A stretch of DNA of 32,621 nt from Priapulus caudatus (taxonomy: Eukaryota; Priapulida; Priapulimorpha; Priapulimorphida; Priapulidae). The notes below the pieces were generated by a model. It was not told the origin of the DNA, ran no database searches, and worked only from the letters and a program-made list of their open reading frames with translations. This document shows, piece after piece, positions 20,431 to 29,961 of the stretch. A program made the translations under genes and the position numbers. The DNA lies in assembly GCF_000485595.1 (NCBI RefSeq), contig NW_014578661.1, positions 1 through 32,621 on the forward strand, in the 5' to 3' direction. How positions within the stretch are numbered: the first letter of the stretch is position 1; every line of letters starts with the position of its first letter.

Positions 20431-22849
20431 GTTTGAATATTGAGGAGCGAAACTTTCTGTAAGAATATCGATATATTATAAATTGAAAATGTATATTTTT
20501 GTGCGATAAATGTAAATCTAACACGTGTGACTCCCGCCCTTGCGAGCTATCGCAGCACGTCACTTCTGTTTACTATAGTGTTGCTGCACGTTCGTACGCA
20601 AGCTGGGTCTTGTTCAAGTTGTAGTTCACTGACTACAGACTAGGTCCTATAGACTGACTAGTTGTGGGGCAAAACAGAAAAAGAGTAGGCCTACATGCTA
20701 AATTGTAATGTTTTAAACAAACATTAAATCAATAAACATTGGTTATTATGTACTATACATTACCTGATAGTAATAATTCAACATAAATCATAAATGTTAA
20801 TTCTTGTATAATGAGTATATTTATGCTATTAATTATTATGTACTATCTGGGAAAATTACATGAGAGAATGATCGAAACCCTCTCCTCTTTTGAATCGGCT
20901 TCTTCACTGTTGTCAACCGACAACTGTATACTCGATTGCTATTGTAAATGTACGTATTTATGTATTTGATCAATAATGCAGCGTAAGCCTAATTTAGCAT
21001 CTCGGATTAGTGTAGCAATTTAATTTGGCGTCCGTATTTAAGGAGGTTATCAGCAGGTGGCAGCACCTCCGACTAACACGCGAACAGCTAATATAACGTG
21101 TTCTAACAGGCATGCGATACGCAACAGCACAGCAGTATGGTACAGCGTCTAATTAAAATGTGAGTGTAAAATAATGAAATGGGGTGTGATCGTATAGTGT
21201 ATTGTTTAGTTAGTCTTGTATGATGAGGCTGCTTCTTGTGATGTGTTTCTTGTAGAAGAGAGTTAAAGGACTTTTGCAAGATGACGGGTCTGATGGACGA
21301 GATGCTCGACGATCTCATGAATTGAATTAAATGCTGGCTTTTCATTCAAGCTCACCGCAAACAGGAAACGCTACAAGGCTCGAAAAGAACGATGTACGCA
21401 TGGAATATTGCCTTGTGGCCCCCGGCCACAGACTACGTCCGTAGGAAACGGACGATGTCCGGATGGAGTATTGCCTCGTGCCCCTGACACGGAAAGCCCC
21501 TGGCTGGAAAATCACCGGAGCGATGAAGGGTCAATCGCAGGAATGCCATGCTGAGATAGTTCCATGAACAAGTTCGTGGCTGGAAACCTAGAAGATCTAA
21601 TGAAATTGACGCACCTGATTGCGCCTACTGTCACAGTACAGGAGCAGTACGTGCACAAGATCAGGGACCAACTTCCAGGAATACAATGGCTCGATGATGA
21701 TAGACCAACCCTCAGGAATACAATGGCTCGATGATGAAGGACCAACCCTCCGGAATACAACGGTGAAGACACCGGTCTGCAACCTACCAACAAAGGTAAT
21801 GATGATGGCGTCTCGGGTATCACGGTCAAGCTGCGAACGGATTGGGAAAACCCCTGACTAAAAAACAGTTAGCAGATCAGGGACCAACCTTCAGGAATAC
21901 AACGGAAATAATGATGACATCTCGTGTCACAGTCTCGGTGACCTCTCGGTCAAGATGCGTGCCGACTTCCGTGTAATGAAGGACATATCGGTTACGACGC
22001 GTGTGGCTTCAGCGTGATGGAGGACATGGTTGATTTGGGTCTTCAAACGTAATTGGTTCGGCTATCGATCTAGAAATCAATAGTTGAGTTATTACTCATT
22101 TAATTATTTATTATTTAGACTTATCTAGTCACTAATCATGGCGTTACCTGCTCATGTATTAATTTAATACCACCACAACCACGTAAGGAAAAAAACAAGA
22201 CAACCCAAAGACAAACTATATCACGTTATAGCAAGTATTGTTGTCAAGATGTATGAAGTGGGGAACTAACCCACCCGTTAAGAGAGAACGCCGCGGAGAT
22301 GCTATAGCTGGTTCCCGAATTATGTAAAATGCCGGGTCTCATCTGAACGCGGAAGATTGTGGTTGTGGCTGGTAAATTGTAAATTGAATTGATAGTACAT
22401 TTATAGACTAATGGCGTGAGGCAAGGATTTTACGGCCGGGTGCCCTTTCTGACGCCAACTCCGATTAGTCGCCTCCTACGACATGCAGGAGATACAGTAG
22501 GCGTATTCGTTTGCCGGACCTACACAGCTGTAACTGCCTCCCAACAGTCAAAATACTAGTCTAAACGTAAAACTTAATGTCTATTGGTACAACACGAATG
22601 TGCTCAGGTAGTACTATCAATGGATAATCATAACTCCCAACACCCCTAAACACCTAAATAAGTCTGTAACTCCATTGCATCCTGCTGGTGCGTGCGCGAT
22701 GGGGGCAGGAAAGGTGATGTGGGTGGGGCAGGTTAATTACACTCAACCAGGTTCGGCGGCGGTGCCGGCCCTACAACGGCACTCCGCGTAAAGGTAGGCG
22801 TGGCTGCAGGTCGTGTTGAGACAAGTACGGGGGTGGGTGTGAAACGACG
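20431..22849. other. Intergenic sequence with short repeats, no gene recognised
   Basis: AT-rich up to about 21350, then a more complex part. Between 21380 and 21500 two related segments contain GTACGCATGGAATATTGCC and GGATGGAGTATTGCC. A 37-bp tandem repeat follows (separate entry). Around 22430-22510 a GC-rich stretch with GGATTTTACGGCCGGGTGCC recalls, on the minus strand, the 3' tails of some non-LTR retrotransposons, but no reverse transcriptase is present. The end should hold the 3' untranslated region of the minus-strand retroelement; I could not identify its LTR. Confidence 0.45.
21666..21776. repeat. 37-bp tandem repeat
   Basis: GACCAAC starts at 21666, 21703 and 21740 at an exact 37-bp period, each followed by AGGAATACAATGGCTCGATG or a close variant. 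A detached fourth unit starts at 21882. Confidence 0.75.
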
Positions 22850-22882
22850 TTAATAACAACACCCTGGATTAGTTTTCTTACA

Positions 22883-22936
22883 GTAAAACCAAATGATCCC
22901 CGCACAACCGATGGCGAGGAACGCATAAATGGCAAA
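22883..22936 (-). other. Transmembrane anchor of Env
   Basis: Eighteen hydrophobic residues near the C-terminus of the last env segment, followed by YCKKTNPGCCY and a stop at 22850. The position and the short cytoplasmic tail fit F-type envelope proteins. Confidence 0.7.
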
Positions 22937-23700
22937 CTGTTGCAACTGCACCTCCGAAAAACCAACTGAAGCACCCAGCAATGGGAATGCTTCTCCCGCA
23001 CTCAAAATGCGACGACTGCTAGCAATGGACTCCTTTAATTGCTCATACGGTATGTCAAACGCTTTATTGGCGTATAGCTTCGAGGGTAAAATTGAAGCAG
23101 GCAGCAGATCCGTAGCGTTACCTGGCCGAACCGCAAATGCTGCCAAGTCATGCCAAATAGTAGGCAGTGGCAACTGTGGCGGCAACATTTGCTGCAGATA
23201 ATTAGTAATATCAACACAAGAATCGTGATGATAGAAAGTCGGCAAAGTAAACGAGGGTGAGTGAGCCGAACACCCAGAAGCCAGGGTGACAACCTACTGT
23301 AAACGAATGTAAATGTCGGTATTCACTAGAGGTGTGTCATGCCCAGATTGACATGAAAGAAGAAATGGTTTAATTGACGTTATTAGTCAATTGCCGCTAG
23401 TAAGATACGCCACATGATCTTTTTGATGCCGAGCAATATTAAGACGTCGCGGACAACGCTGCCGGATGTGCTCCTCTTCGATTAAAAAAGTGATACTACG
23501 CAGTCGGATGAACCGGCTACATAGTAGATTTCCGAAGCAGTCAGGCAAATATCCTGGTTATCATCCAGACATTTCCGCATTAGGTCCGCCTTTGGATAAA
23601 AATAACGTGCCCTATTCCGTGCAAAGGCCACGTACTGTGAATTTATATCATAATACACGTAAGCAGTAGAGTTGGGAATAAAATCCGGTGCAGGTATAAT

Positions 23701-23733
23701 CAGGAGTCTATCAAAAGTTTTGATAGACTCCTG
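23701..23733. repeat. 33-nt near-perfect palindrome inside env
   Basis: CAGGAGTCTATCAAAA (23701-23716), one base, then its exact reverse complement (23718-23733). GGTATAAT occurs on both sides (23693-23700 and 23733-23740). It lies where two env frames overlap, so it may mark the frame break. Confidence 0.9.
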
Positions 23734-24702
23734 GTATAATCTGGTAAACGTCAAATATCTGACAAACGCGTTTCAAAGGCAAAAACGCCAAACCGTGAAA
23801 AGACGTAACCGTGGGTACGACTACTGTTTCCAACAGATAGTAATAAAGGATGCCCTCCTCAATATCCCTCGGCAGGGCGAGATAGTCCGGTAACGTTTCC
23901 TTAATGGCTCGCAGTAATGTCCGAAGTTGCGCCGGCGATATCAAAGATATCGCTAATTTGCCTGCTAAAAGATCACTAAGTGCTTGTTCTAAACCTGTAA
24001 TGACATTCGTAACATCATGGACACATCTTCAGTGCATCAGTGGTAGACTGAAGCCGACTAAGCGTGGATAATTTATCGTCCGTAGACGCAGCTAACCGGT
24101 CAAGCCGATGAATAACCCTATTTAAGAATTTGCGTAAGTCATCTGTACCATCAATCAGATCATTTATGGTGGCTCTATTAAGCTGCACCTGGGTGTGGGT
24201 GATATTAAAAACAGTTAAACTATCCTCCAATGCGTGCTGGAAAGCATCTTGAGACAATCGAAATTGGGAAAGTCTCAAGTCCAATCGCGCGATATCCTCC
24301 CCATCCGCTGTTCCGTATAGAAACTTTCCCCATAAATGGTAGAATCGAACGCTTAGGGCGTTGCTTGACAAACATACTTGTGAGACCTTGCAATTTATTA
24401 ACTAAACGCCTATGTTTCAAACGAAAAGTAGTTGCGTGTGAATCAACAAATTCATGTACAGTATTCTGAAACCCTAACCCAGACTTGGATTGATCGTATT
24501 GTAATGTTGACTGGGTCGCTCCTTAAGCAAATATCTAATTTGCCTGTCAATTCCGTTCATGTAGTCCGTGATTGGCTGGATCTCAAAGGTAAATGCCAAA
24601 ACCCAGGTCGATTGGGTAATGAATATAATCCCCTTCGGTACAAACACGGCCCCCTGTGTGGCTGTCATATCACCAAGGGCTGTGCCCACGCACAGACCGA
24701 AT

Positions 24703-24724
24703 CTGGAAGAGGAAAACGGAATAA
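24703..24724 (-). promoter_or_regulatory. Possible splice acceptor for env message
   Basis: On the minus strand a pyrimidine tract (CCGTTTTCCTCTTCCAG) ends in AG at 24704-24703, just upstream of the first recognisable env residues. Insect errantiviruses express env from a spliced message. The match is by eye only and no donor was identified. Confidence 0.3.
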
Positions 24725-24983
24725 CCTCTTAGTGTCTAGGCCATGCCTTATTGAAATAACTCTTAACCCGAGTAACAAGAGTTCTATTCTCAGACCCTTG
24801 CGATACCACTCTTACGCGTGGCTCCTGTACTATAGCTACTGATTCCACGGAATGTCCACTTTTCGGAATAATAGATATAGTATTAACCTGGACTTCTGGC
24901 ATCTCTGCTTTCTTATTATGTTCGTCTTGCGTGAGCCGCTGAACATCTTCTGATGAGTAAGTAATATTTAGATACTCGCGTCA

Positions 24984-25880
24984 GAGATGTGGGCTCCTGA
25001 ACTTAGCATCCACATAGCTATCGGCGTCTATAGCTTCACCAAAATCCGTCTTAATCTCCTTCTTAACTTCCCGCCTGATTTCCTTCTTAATTTCCTTCTC
25101 GATTTCCTTCTTAATTCCCTGCGTAATCACGCTTTCATCTCCTCCCGCTTCGACCGGCTCCTGTAGACTGACCGCAGGCCCCATTACATGCACCTTTGTT
25201 CGAGCAGTCGTTATGACGGCAATCTGTACTGTCGTATCAGTTGAGCCGTATTCGGGGTCTCCCTCTTTAGTTAATCGTGCCCGCTTCACAGGCTGTACCG
25301 AAACGTTCAATTCACTTGTTCCGTCGCTCACCTTCCATTTTTTGAACGACTGTTACTACCGGTTTCGTCCTCTAATTCTGGTTCCATATCAGGACTTATG
25401 GATTTCTCCGATTCCGACGGGTTATAGATGACTGTGTCATCGTCACTTTCGCCAACTTGCTGAGTGGAATTAGGCTCCTGAGCCTCAATTTCACGTGCAG
25501 ATGGATCCATCATAAGTGGATCAACTGCACGAGGCATTGACAGCTGCGGTTGTTTCGTATAACCCACTGAAACCTGTGTGTTGGGAGCTGTGATGAAATG
25601 ACTTAGCGGGAGTTCGTCTTTCTTATTAAACTCATCATCACTACTACCCTCCTCGTCGGGTGGATATGCCATTGTCGCTGCCCTATGAGACTGGCGACGT
25701 ACGCCCTTTGGCACATCTTCTTGTTGTACTGGCTTACTACAATCCCAACGAGCTTGTGGCTGTGCCGTTCGAATATTCTCCACATGTGAGATCCCTTCTC
25801 TCTTCGTGATCTCGTGTTGCAGGAGATATTTCTCTGGACTCAACACCTTTACCGCAACGACGTAAGGATGATAATAGAAC
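24984..25880 (-). pseudogene. pol: Integrase C-terminal end plus acidic tail (minus-strand Gypsy copy)
   Basis: The minus strand reads HPYVVAVKVLSPEKYLLQHE then SHVENIR (25870-25769), which resembles the GPY/F module that ends many Ty3/Gypsy integrases. An acidic, Ser-rich tail follows (EEGSSDDEFN at about 25657, ESEKSISPDMEPELEDETG near 25360). A stop at 25328-25330 interrupts the frame. The other frame (25331-24984) continues with PVKRARLT, a basic nuclear-signal-like stretch, and a Lys/Glu-rich segment of KKEI/KEI units (25100-25040). The tail is also found on the plus strand at 27160-27745. All upstream pol is absent: at 25880 the sequence turns into the plus-strand RT. Confidence 0.65.
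25040..25100 (-). other. Lys/Glu-rich repeated segment in the pol tail
   Basis: Repeated KKEIEKEIKKEIRREVKKEI motif on the minus strand, from TTCTTAATTTCC-type DNA repeats. It probably forms a charged helix. It could also be minisatellite expansion within the tail. Confidence 0.6.
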
Positions 25881-25889
25881 AGATAATAT

Positions 25890-26480
25890 AACACAAGGCA
25901 AGCCAAGATAATGGAACCTAGCCCGTGGGCAAGTCCAGCCTTCATTGCTCCCAAGAAAGATGAACCTGAAGGACGAATGGTCATAGACTACAGGAAGCTT
26001 AACAAGGTCACATGGAATGACACATATCCATTGCCCTGTATACAAGATATCTTTGGATCGTTAGGAAACTCACGTTTCTATTCAACTCTTGACCTAAAGT
26101 CGGGCTACTTCCAAATAGCAATGGCAGAGGAGAACCAAGCCAAGACTTGTTTTATCACCTACAGAGGTGCATTTCACTACAATGTCCATTCGTCCGGCTT
26201 GTCGAATGCACCTAGCGTTTATCAAAGATTTTTAGATGCGGTATTAAATGGTTTACATCACAGCCGTGCCATTCCATACATAGATGATATAATCATTTTC
26301 AGCCAAACCTTCGAACAAAACCTAGTAGACATTGAAGTGGTTTTTGACAGGTTACTCGATGCAGAGCTCAAGCTTAAAGCTTTAAAGTGTGAATTTCTCA
26401 AAGACAAGGTTAATTATTTAGGAAACATTGTCTCAACCCGAGAAAATCGAGGTAGTCAAACAGCTTAAAGCACCTAAAAC
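25890..26480 (+). pseudogene. pol: Reverse transcriptase domain, errantivirus-like Ty3/Gypsy (plus-strand copy)
   Basis: Open from about 25887 to 26468. RT landmarks in order are PSPWASPAFIAPKKDEPEGR, RMVIDYRKLNKVT (about 25977), STLDLKSGYFQIAM (about 26079), the catalytic YIDDIIIFS (about 26278) and CEFLKDKVNYLG (26390-26420). The polymerase would copy element RNA into DNA in a capsid. The sequence starts abruptly at the first RT motifs, with no protease or gag upstream; instead the opposite-strand copy begins. The frame breaks after VNYLG at about 26430. ATG 25911 is just the first methionine, not a true start. Confidence 0.88.
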
Positions 26481-27159
26481 GATCAAAGAAGTACGATAAT
26501 TATTGGGCATGGCAAGCTATTACTGGGCACACATTAAGTCATTTGCAAACATTGCAGACCCACTAACAGCATTAATACACAAATACGCCAAATTCAAATT
26601 GAAAAAAGATGCAGAACACGCATTTCAGACCTTGAAGCAGAAACTCATAGAAGCTCAATCTTAGTATATCCGGACCCTACCAAGAGCTACCGTCTATTCA
26701 CAGACGCCTCATCATACGCAGTAGAAGCCGCCTTTACACAAACAAACGACGAAGGGAACGAGGTTGTTATATCAAACATCAGTCATCAGTTAAACAAATG
26801 CGTTGGCCAGTCATAGAAAGAGCAGCATACGCCATCGTCTATACTCTACAGAAGTTGCGTCATCACGTGGCCGGCGCAAAGTTTGTCATCATTAGCGATA
26901 ATAAACCACAACAATATTAGCTAACAACCCCAAATCTTAAGAATACTCGACTTCAGCGATACCAATTAGTCATTTCGGAACACAATGCGACAGTTGAGTA
27001 TTGCTGTGGCCTAGCCCACAGAAATGCAGATGCACTGTCACGAATCAAAACTAAAAGTGATCCCACGCCAGAGATCAAAATCCAACAAATCATCGATGAG
27101 CTAGGACCTAATACAAGTGCAAACAAGGACACACAGATCAAGCAGCCTGATACTACAGA
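26481..27159 (+). pseudogene. pol: RT thumb, connection and RNase H remnant (plus-strand copy)
   Basis: Continues the RT in shifted frames: LLGMASYYWAHIKSFANIAD, then KKDAEHAFQTLKQKLIEAQ. TAA at 26497-26499 and later stops interrupt it. RNase H is recognisable by TDASSYAVEAAF (about 26700), ERAAYAIVYTLQKLRHH (about 26817) and ISDNKP (about 26892). Gypsy enzymes usually have a second acidic residue in ERE/EKE at the middle motif; here it is Ala. The region ends with CGLAHRNADALSRI (27005-27047), normally the lead-in to integrase, but integrase does not follow. Confidence 0.8.
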
Positions 27160-27745
27160 TATAGTTATGCAAGAGGTGCCAGAGAGAGAACGTCGTCAGC
27201 CTCAGATGGCAGCGACATTAGCATATTCACTCGACGAGGAGGGTAGTAGTGATGATGAGTTCAATGAGGAAGACAAACTCCACCTAAGTCATTTCATCAC
27301 AACGCCCAAGGCACCGGCTTCAGCGGATTCTACAGAGTAACCGCAGCCGCCAATGTCTCGTGCGGTTGCTCCAATCGCGAAGGATCCATTTGCAAGTGAC
27401 ATTGAGGGTCAGAAGCCTAACACTACTCAGTAACTTGGCGAAAGTGATGATGAAACAATCATCTACACCCCATCGGAGTCGGAAAACGAATCCACTAGCT
27501 TTGATGTAAAATCAGATTTAGAAGAGGATACCGGCAGTGAGCAGTCGGCTAGAAGACGAAAAGCGAGCGAGGAATCAAGTTACCCGACACAGTCAGTAAA
27601 ACGGGCAAGATTAACTGCGCATGAAGCAACGTAAGCGAGCCTAGCAATACGACAGTGGAAGTCGATGTCATAACGAAGGCTCCAACAAGGGCGCATCTAA
27701 TGGTGCCCACTGTCATTGTACAGAAGCCTGCCTAATCAAGAAGAG
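27160..27745 (+). pseudogene. Acidic pol tail without integrase (plus-strand copy)
   Basis: Reads QEVPERERRQPQMAATLAYS, DEEGSSDDEFNEEDKLHLSH, later ESDDETIIYTPSESE and SVKRARLTAHEAT. It matches the minus-strand tail almost position by position. Stops at about 27340, 27430 and 27630 and a frameshift break it. Because RNase H joins directly to this tail, the integrase (normally some 400 residues) has been deleted. Confidence 0.7.
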
Positions 27746-28268
27746 ATACGACCCTGATAAATTGGTTCACACGTTTACTGGGAGACGCATGGACGAGATG
27801 CTGAGCGATCCTTTGTATCTCCTTCAATTATGTCCGTGCCGTTTCCCAACAATTCCGCCTTTTCGTGGAGGCTCGAATAAGCACTATGCGTAAGATTAGC
27901 GCTGAGCACATAGTGTAGTGTCGTACACGCATGCAGGCCTACGTTTGAATTCGAGTAAGGCCATTACGAGTATCATTAGTTGTGTTTATCAATGTGTAGG
28001 TTTGACTTTAATGTTTATACGCGCGTTAGTTAAGTTAGTTAAGGGTACCAAGTTAATTAAGACTTAGTTAAGGAAAGTTTTAGATCACATATCGCGATCA
28101 TCGTGCACGGATTCACATACTAGTAGTAGTAGTAGTAGTTAAAACTAGTTGTAAGCGCAAAACGCTATGCGCAACGGCATACGCGACATAATTGTACAAA
28201 TAGTACGGGGAAATCTTGGGACGCTTGTTTTCGACAATGGAGTCGAAAAGCATTTCTGGTAGGGGGCG
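27746..28268. other. Sequence between pol tail and candidate LTR
   Basis: Stops occur in all frames. Short repeats of TTAGTTAAG (28027-28075) and (TAG)n (28122-28140) are present. No envelope similarity is visible, so the env expected here has been deleted. A G-rich GTAGGGGGCG at 28259-28268 could be a polypurine tract. Confidence 0.4.
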
Positions 28269-28658
28269 TGTGTAGGCGTGCTACGCGGGTTTACGTGCCA
28301 GCAAGCACAGCGTCACTTTCTTATAAAGTTCTATAACGTCACTCGTCGTGCGTGACGATAGTTCCACAGAAGCTTTGAGAATAAGTCGTCGCGCGTGACT
28401 GATTGCCACGTTATCAAAGAAGTAACTGCGTAGGCCCAGCAGAAAAAGAACGAGAGTTTTTCAGGCTGGGTGTGAACATTTGTCGCCGCACGGCGATAAT
28501 AGTTTACAGCTGCGGGTTTTGTGAAGTGTGTAGTAACACTCATAATTATAACCTGTATTTGGAATCACTGAGTAGAATAAATTATCTAATCTGTTACAAC
28601 AAAGACGTGTTATCTTTACTGTGATCTTTATCGTCCCGTCTTACGTCGCACGAGAGAC
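28269..28658 (+). repeat. Candidate LTR (solo or 3') of the plus-strand Gypsy copy
   Basis: Begins TGTGTAGG right after a purine tract and can be read to ...GAGAGACA. It has a TATAAAG box at 28322-28328 and an AATAAA signal at about 28577, in the order expected of an LTR promoter and polyadenylation site. No second copy is in the window, so the borders rest on TG...CA logic only. Confidence 0.35.
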
Positions 28659-28798
28659 AAAGAAAGGCTGACTGTCACGGTTAGCCGGTTCCCGTCGACT
28701 GGCTTCAAAGCCACGTAGCTAGGCGGTGCACCTGGCCAGCTCGCAGCACGCGCGCGAGGCGAGGAGTACCGTGCAAGAGCGCAAGCGGGAAGGACAGT

Positions 28799-29160
28799 AG
28801 AGCCACGCAGCAGAGCCGCGCGTGAGCGAAGGAGAAATGCATAGTTTTCGCCAAGTTATACAGTACAGTAGAGCCACGCAATATAGCCATGCGTGGGCGA
28901 AGGAGAAGTGGATAGTTTTCGCCAAGTTAGGCAGGACGGTAGAGCCACGCAGCACAGCCGTGCGTGAGCGAAGGAGAAGTGGATAGTTTTCGCCAAGTTA
29001 GGCAGTACAGTAGAGCCACACAGTATAGCCGTGCGTGAGCGAAGGAGAAGTGGATAGTTTTCGCCAAGTCAGGTAGGACAGTAGAGCCACGCAGCACAGC
29101 CGTGCGTGGGGGAGAGAAGCGCGTCGTTTCTGAGCGCACGTTGTTGTGAGAGAGACGCAC
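28799..29160 (+). repeat. 71-bp tandem repeat in 5' LTR
   Basis: AGAGCCACGCAG-type starts at 28799, 28870, 28941, 29012 and 29083, an exact 71-bp period, with a sixth start at 29168. Units contain GTGCGTGAGCGAAGGAGAAG and GATAGTTTTCGCCAAGT. The minus-strand frames here (CAAWLYCP-like) are repeat artefacts. Confidence 0.9.
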
Positions 29161-29425
29161 GTGTAGCAGAGCCACGCAGCAGAACGGCGCGTGGGCGAGG
29201 GAGAGTTAGAAGTCTACATTGGACACCTGGCAGCGCCGAGCAAGGGTCGGACAAGCTCAGCAAAGGGGAAGAAGGAGGAGAAGAGGGGGACGAAGGCGCA
29301 GAGCATCCACCGTGGGTCGACAGACGACGACGGAGAGGGACAGAGAGGAGGAGGAGGAAGAGAGGCAGAGAGAGAGAGAGAGACGACGCGCAAGCGTGAT
29401 TTACGTTGGTTCATTTTACTTTGCG

Positions 29426-29605
29426 TTGATTGTATAATTCTGGAGCAATACGCGTAGCGGTATGCACGCATTGATTGTATGATTCTGTAACAGTACGTGT
29501 AGCGGTATGCGCGCGTTGATTGTATGATTTTGTAACAGTACGTGTAGCGGTACGCGCGCATTGATTGTATGATTCTGTAACAATACGTGTGACGGTACGC
29601 GCGCG
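29426..29605 (+). repeat. 45-bp tandem repeat near the end of the 5' LTR
   Basis: TTGATTGTA starts at 29426, 29471, 29516 and 29561, exactly 45 bp apart. Units carry GTAACAGTACGTGTAGCGGT. The multiple-of-three period opens a minus-strand frame of RAYRYTYCYRIIQS repeats, which I take as an artefact. Confidence 0.9.
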
Positions 29606-29850
29606 CAAAATACCGTACGAGTGCGCCGGTTGCTGACGCTGATATTGATTGTTGGTGTTGTTCATTGATATTGATATTGACTGCGACGTTAATTGTCGGG
29701 TATGGATATTGACTATCGAGGTGTCGGTGGTGTATGACAATACATGCAAGCGCCTTGATATTACCCCATCGTTTCCCTGATTTCTTTTGCGCGAGACAGC
29801 GGCGCGGCGTGATCATACAAAAACGAGTATGCACAACTACACGTTGAAAA

Positions 29851-29868
29851 TGGTGACCCCGACGTGAT
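29851..29868 (+). promoter_or_regulatory. Primer binding site, tRNA-Trp
   Basis: TGGTGACCCCGACGTGAT is complementary to the last 18 bases of animal tRNA-Trp including CCA, as I remember that conserved sequence. It lies nine bases after the inferred LTR end, where minus-strand DNA synthesis is primed. Confidence 0.85.
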
Positions 29869-29961
29869 CACGCCAGTAAGCCGTACGCTACACCGCGAAA
29901 AGGCCACGGTTACTACCCCCCGCCGGCAGCAGAAAAAGCGGTCGCGAAATAACGCGCGTGA

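Larger units (their letters stand above)
22850..24760 (-). pseudogene. env: Envelope gene of errantivirus-like Ty3/Gypsy element, baculovirus F-protein type, broken
   Basis: Envelope glycoprotein remnant read on the minus strand, a class I fusion protein by family. Parts appear in the expected order. An N-terminal surface region lies at about 24689-24474 (GAVFVPKGIIFITQSTW). A furin-type basic site, RPKR, lies at 24360-24349, followed at once by a hydrophobic fusion-peptide-like ILPFMGK. A heptad-like helical region lies at 24320-24015. Cys-containing ectodomain pieces lie at 23944-23482 (one ends DICLTASEIYY). A single membrane anchor lies at 22936-22883 (FAIYAFLAIGCAGIIWFY), followed by a short KK-containing tail. 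These pieces sit in different frames, so several frameshifts break the gene. No signal peptide is clear. It lies downstream of the integrase end and acidic tail, the usual env position. Confidence 0.75.
28673..29841 (+). repeat. 5' LTR of the Gmr1-like element
   Basis: Starts TGTCACGGTTAGCCGG and is read to ACAACTACA, nine bases before the primer binding site. Inside are a 71-bp tandem repeat (28799-29160), a GA/AGG-rich tract (29270-29390) and a 45-bp tandem repeat (29426-29605). The length of about 1170 bp is mostly repeat. The 3' border is inferred from the primer binding site because the 3' LTR is truncated. Confidence 0.75.

Noticed and set aside
29214-29834. 206-codon minus-strand frame with 15-residue repeats
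   Set aside because: Produced by the 45-bp LTR repeat, whose period is a multiple of three.
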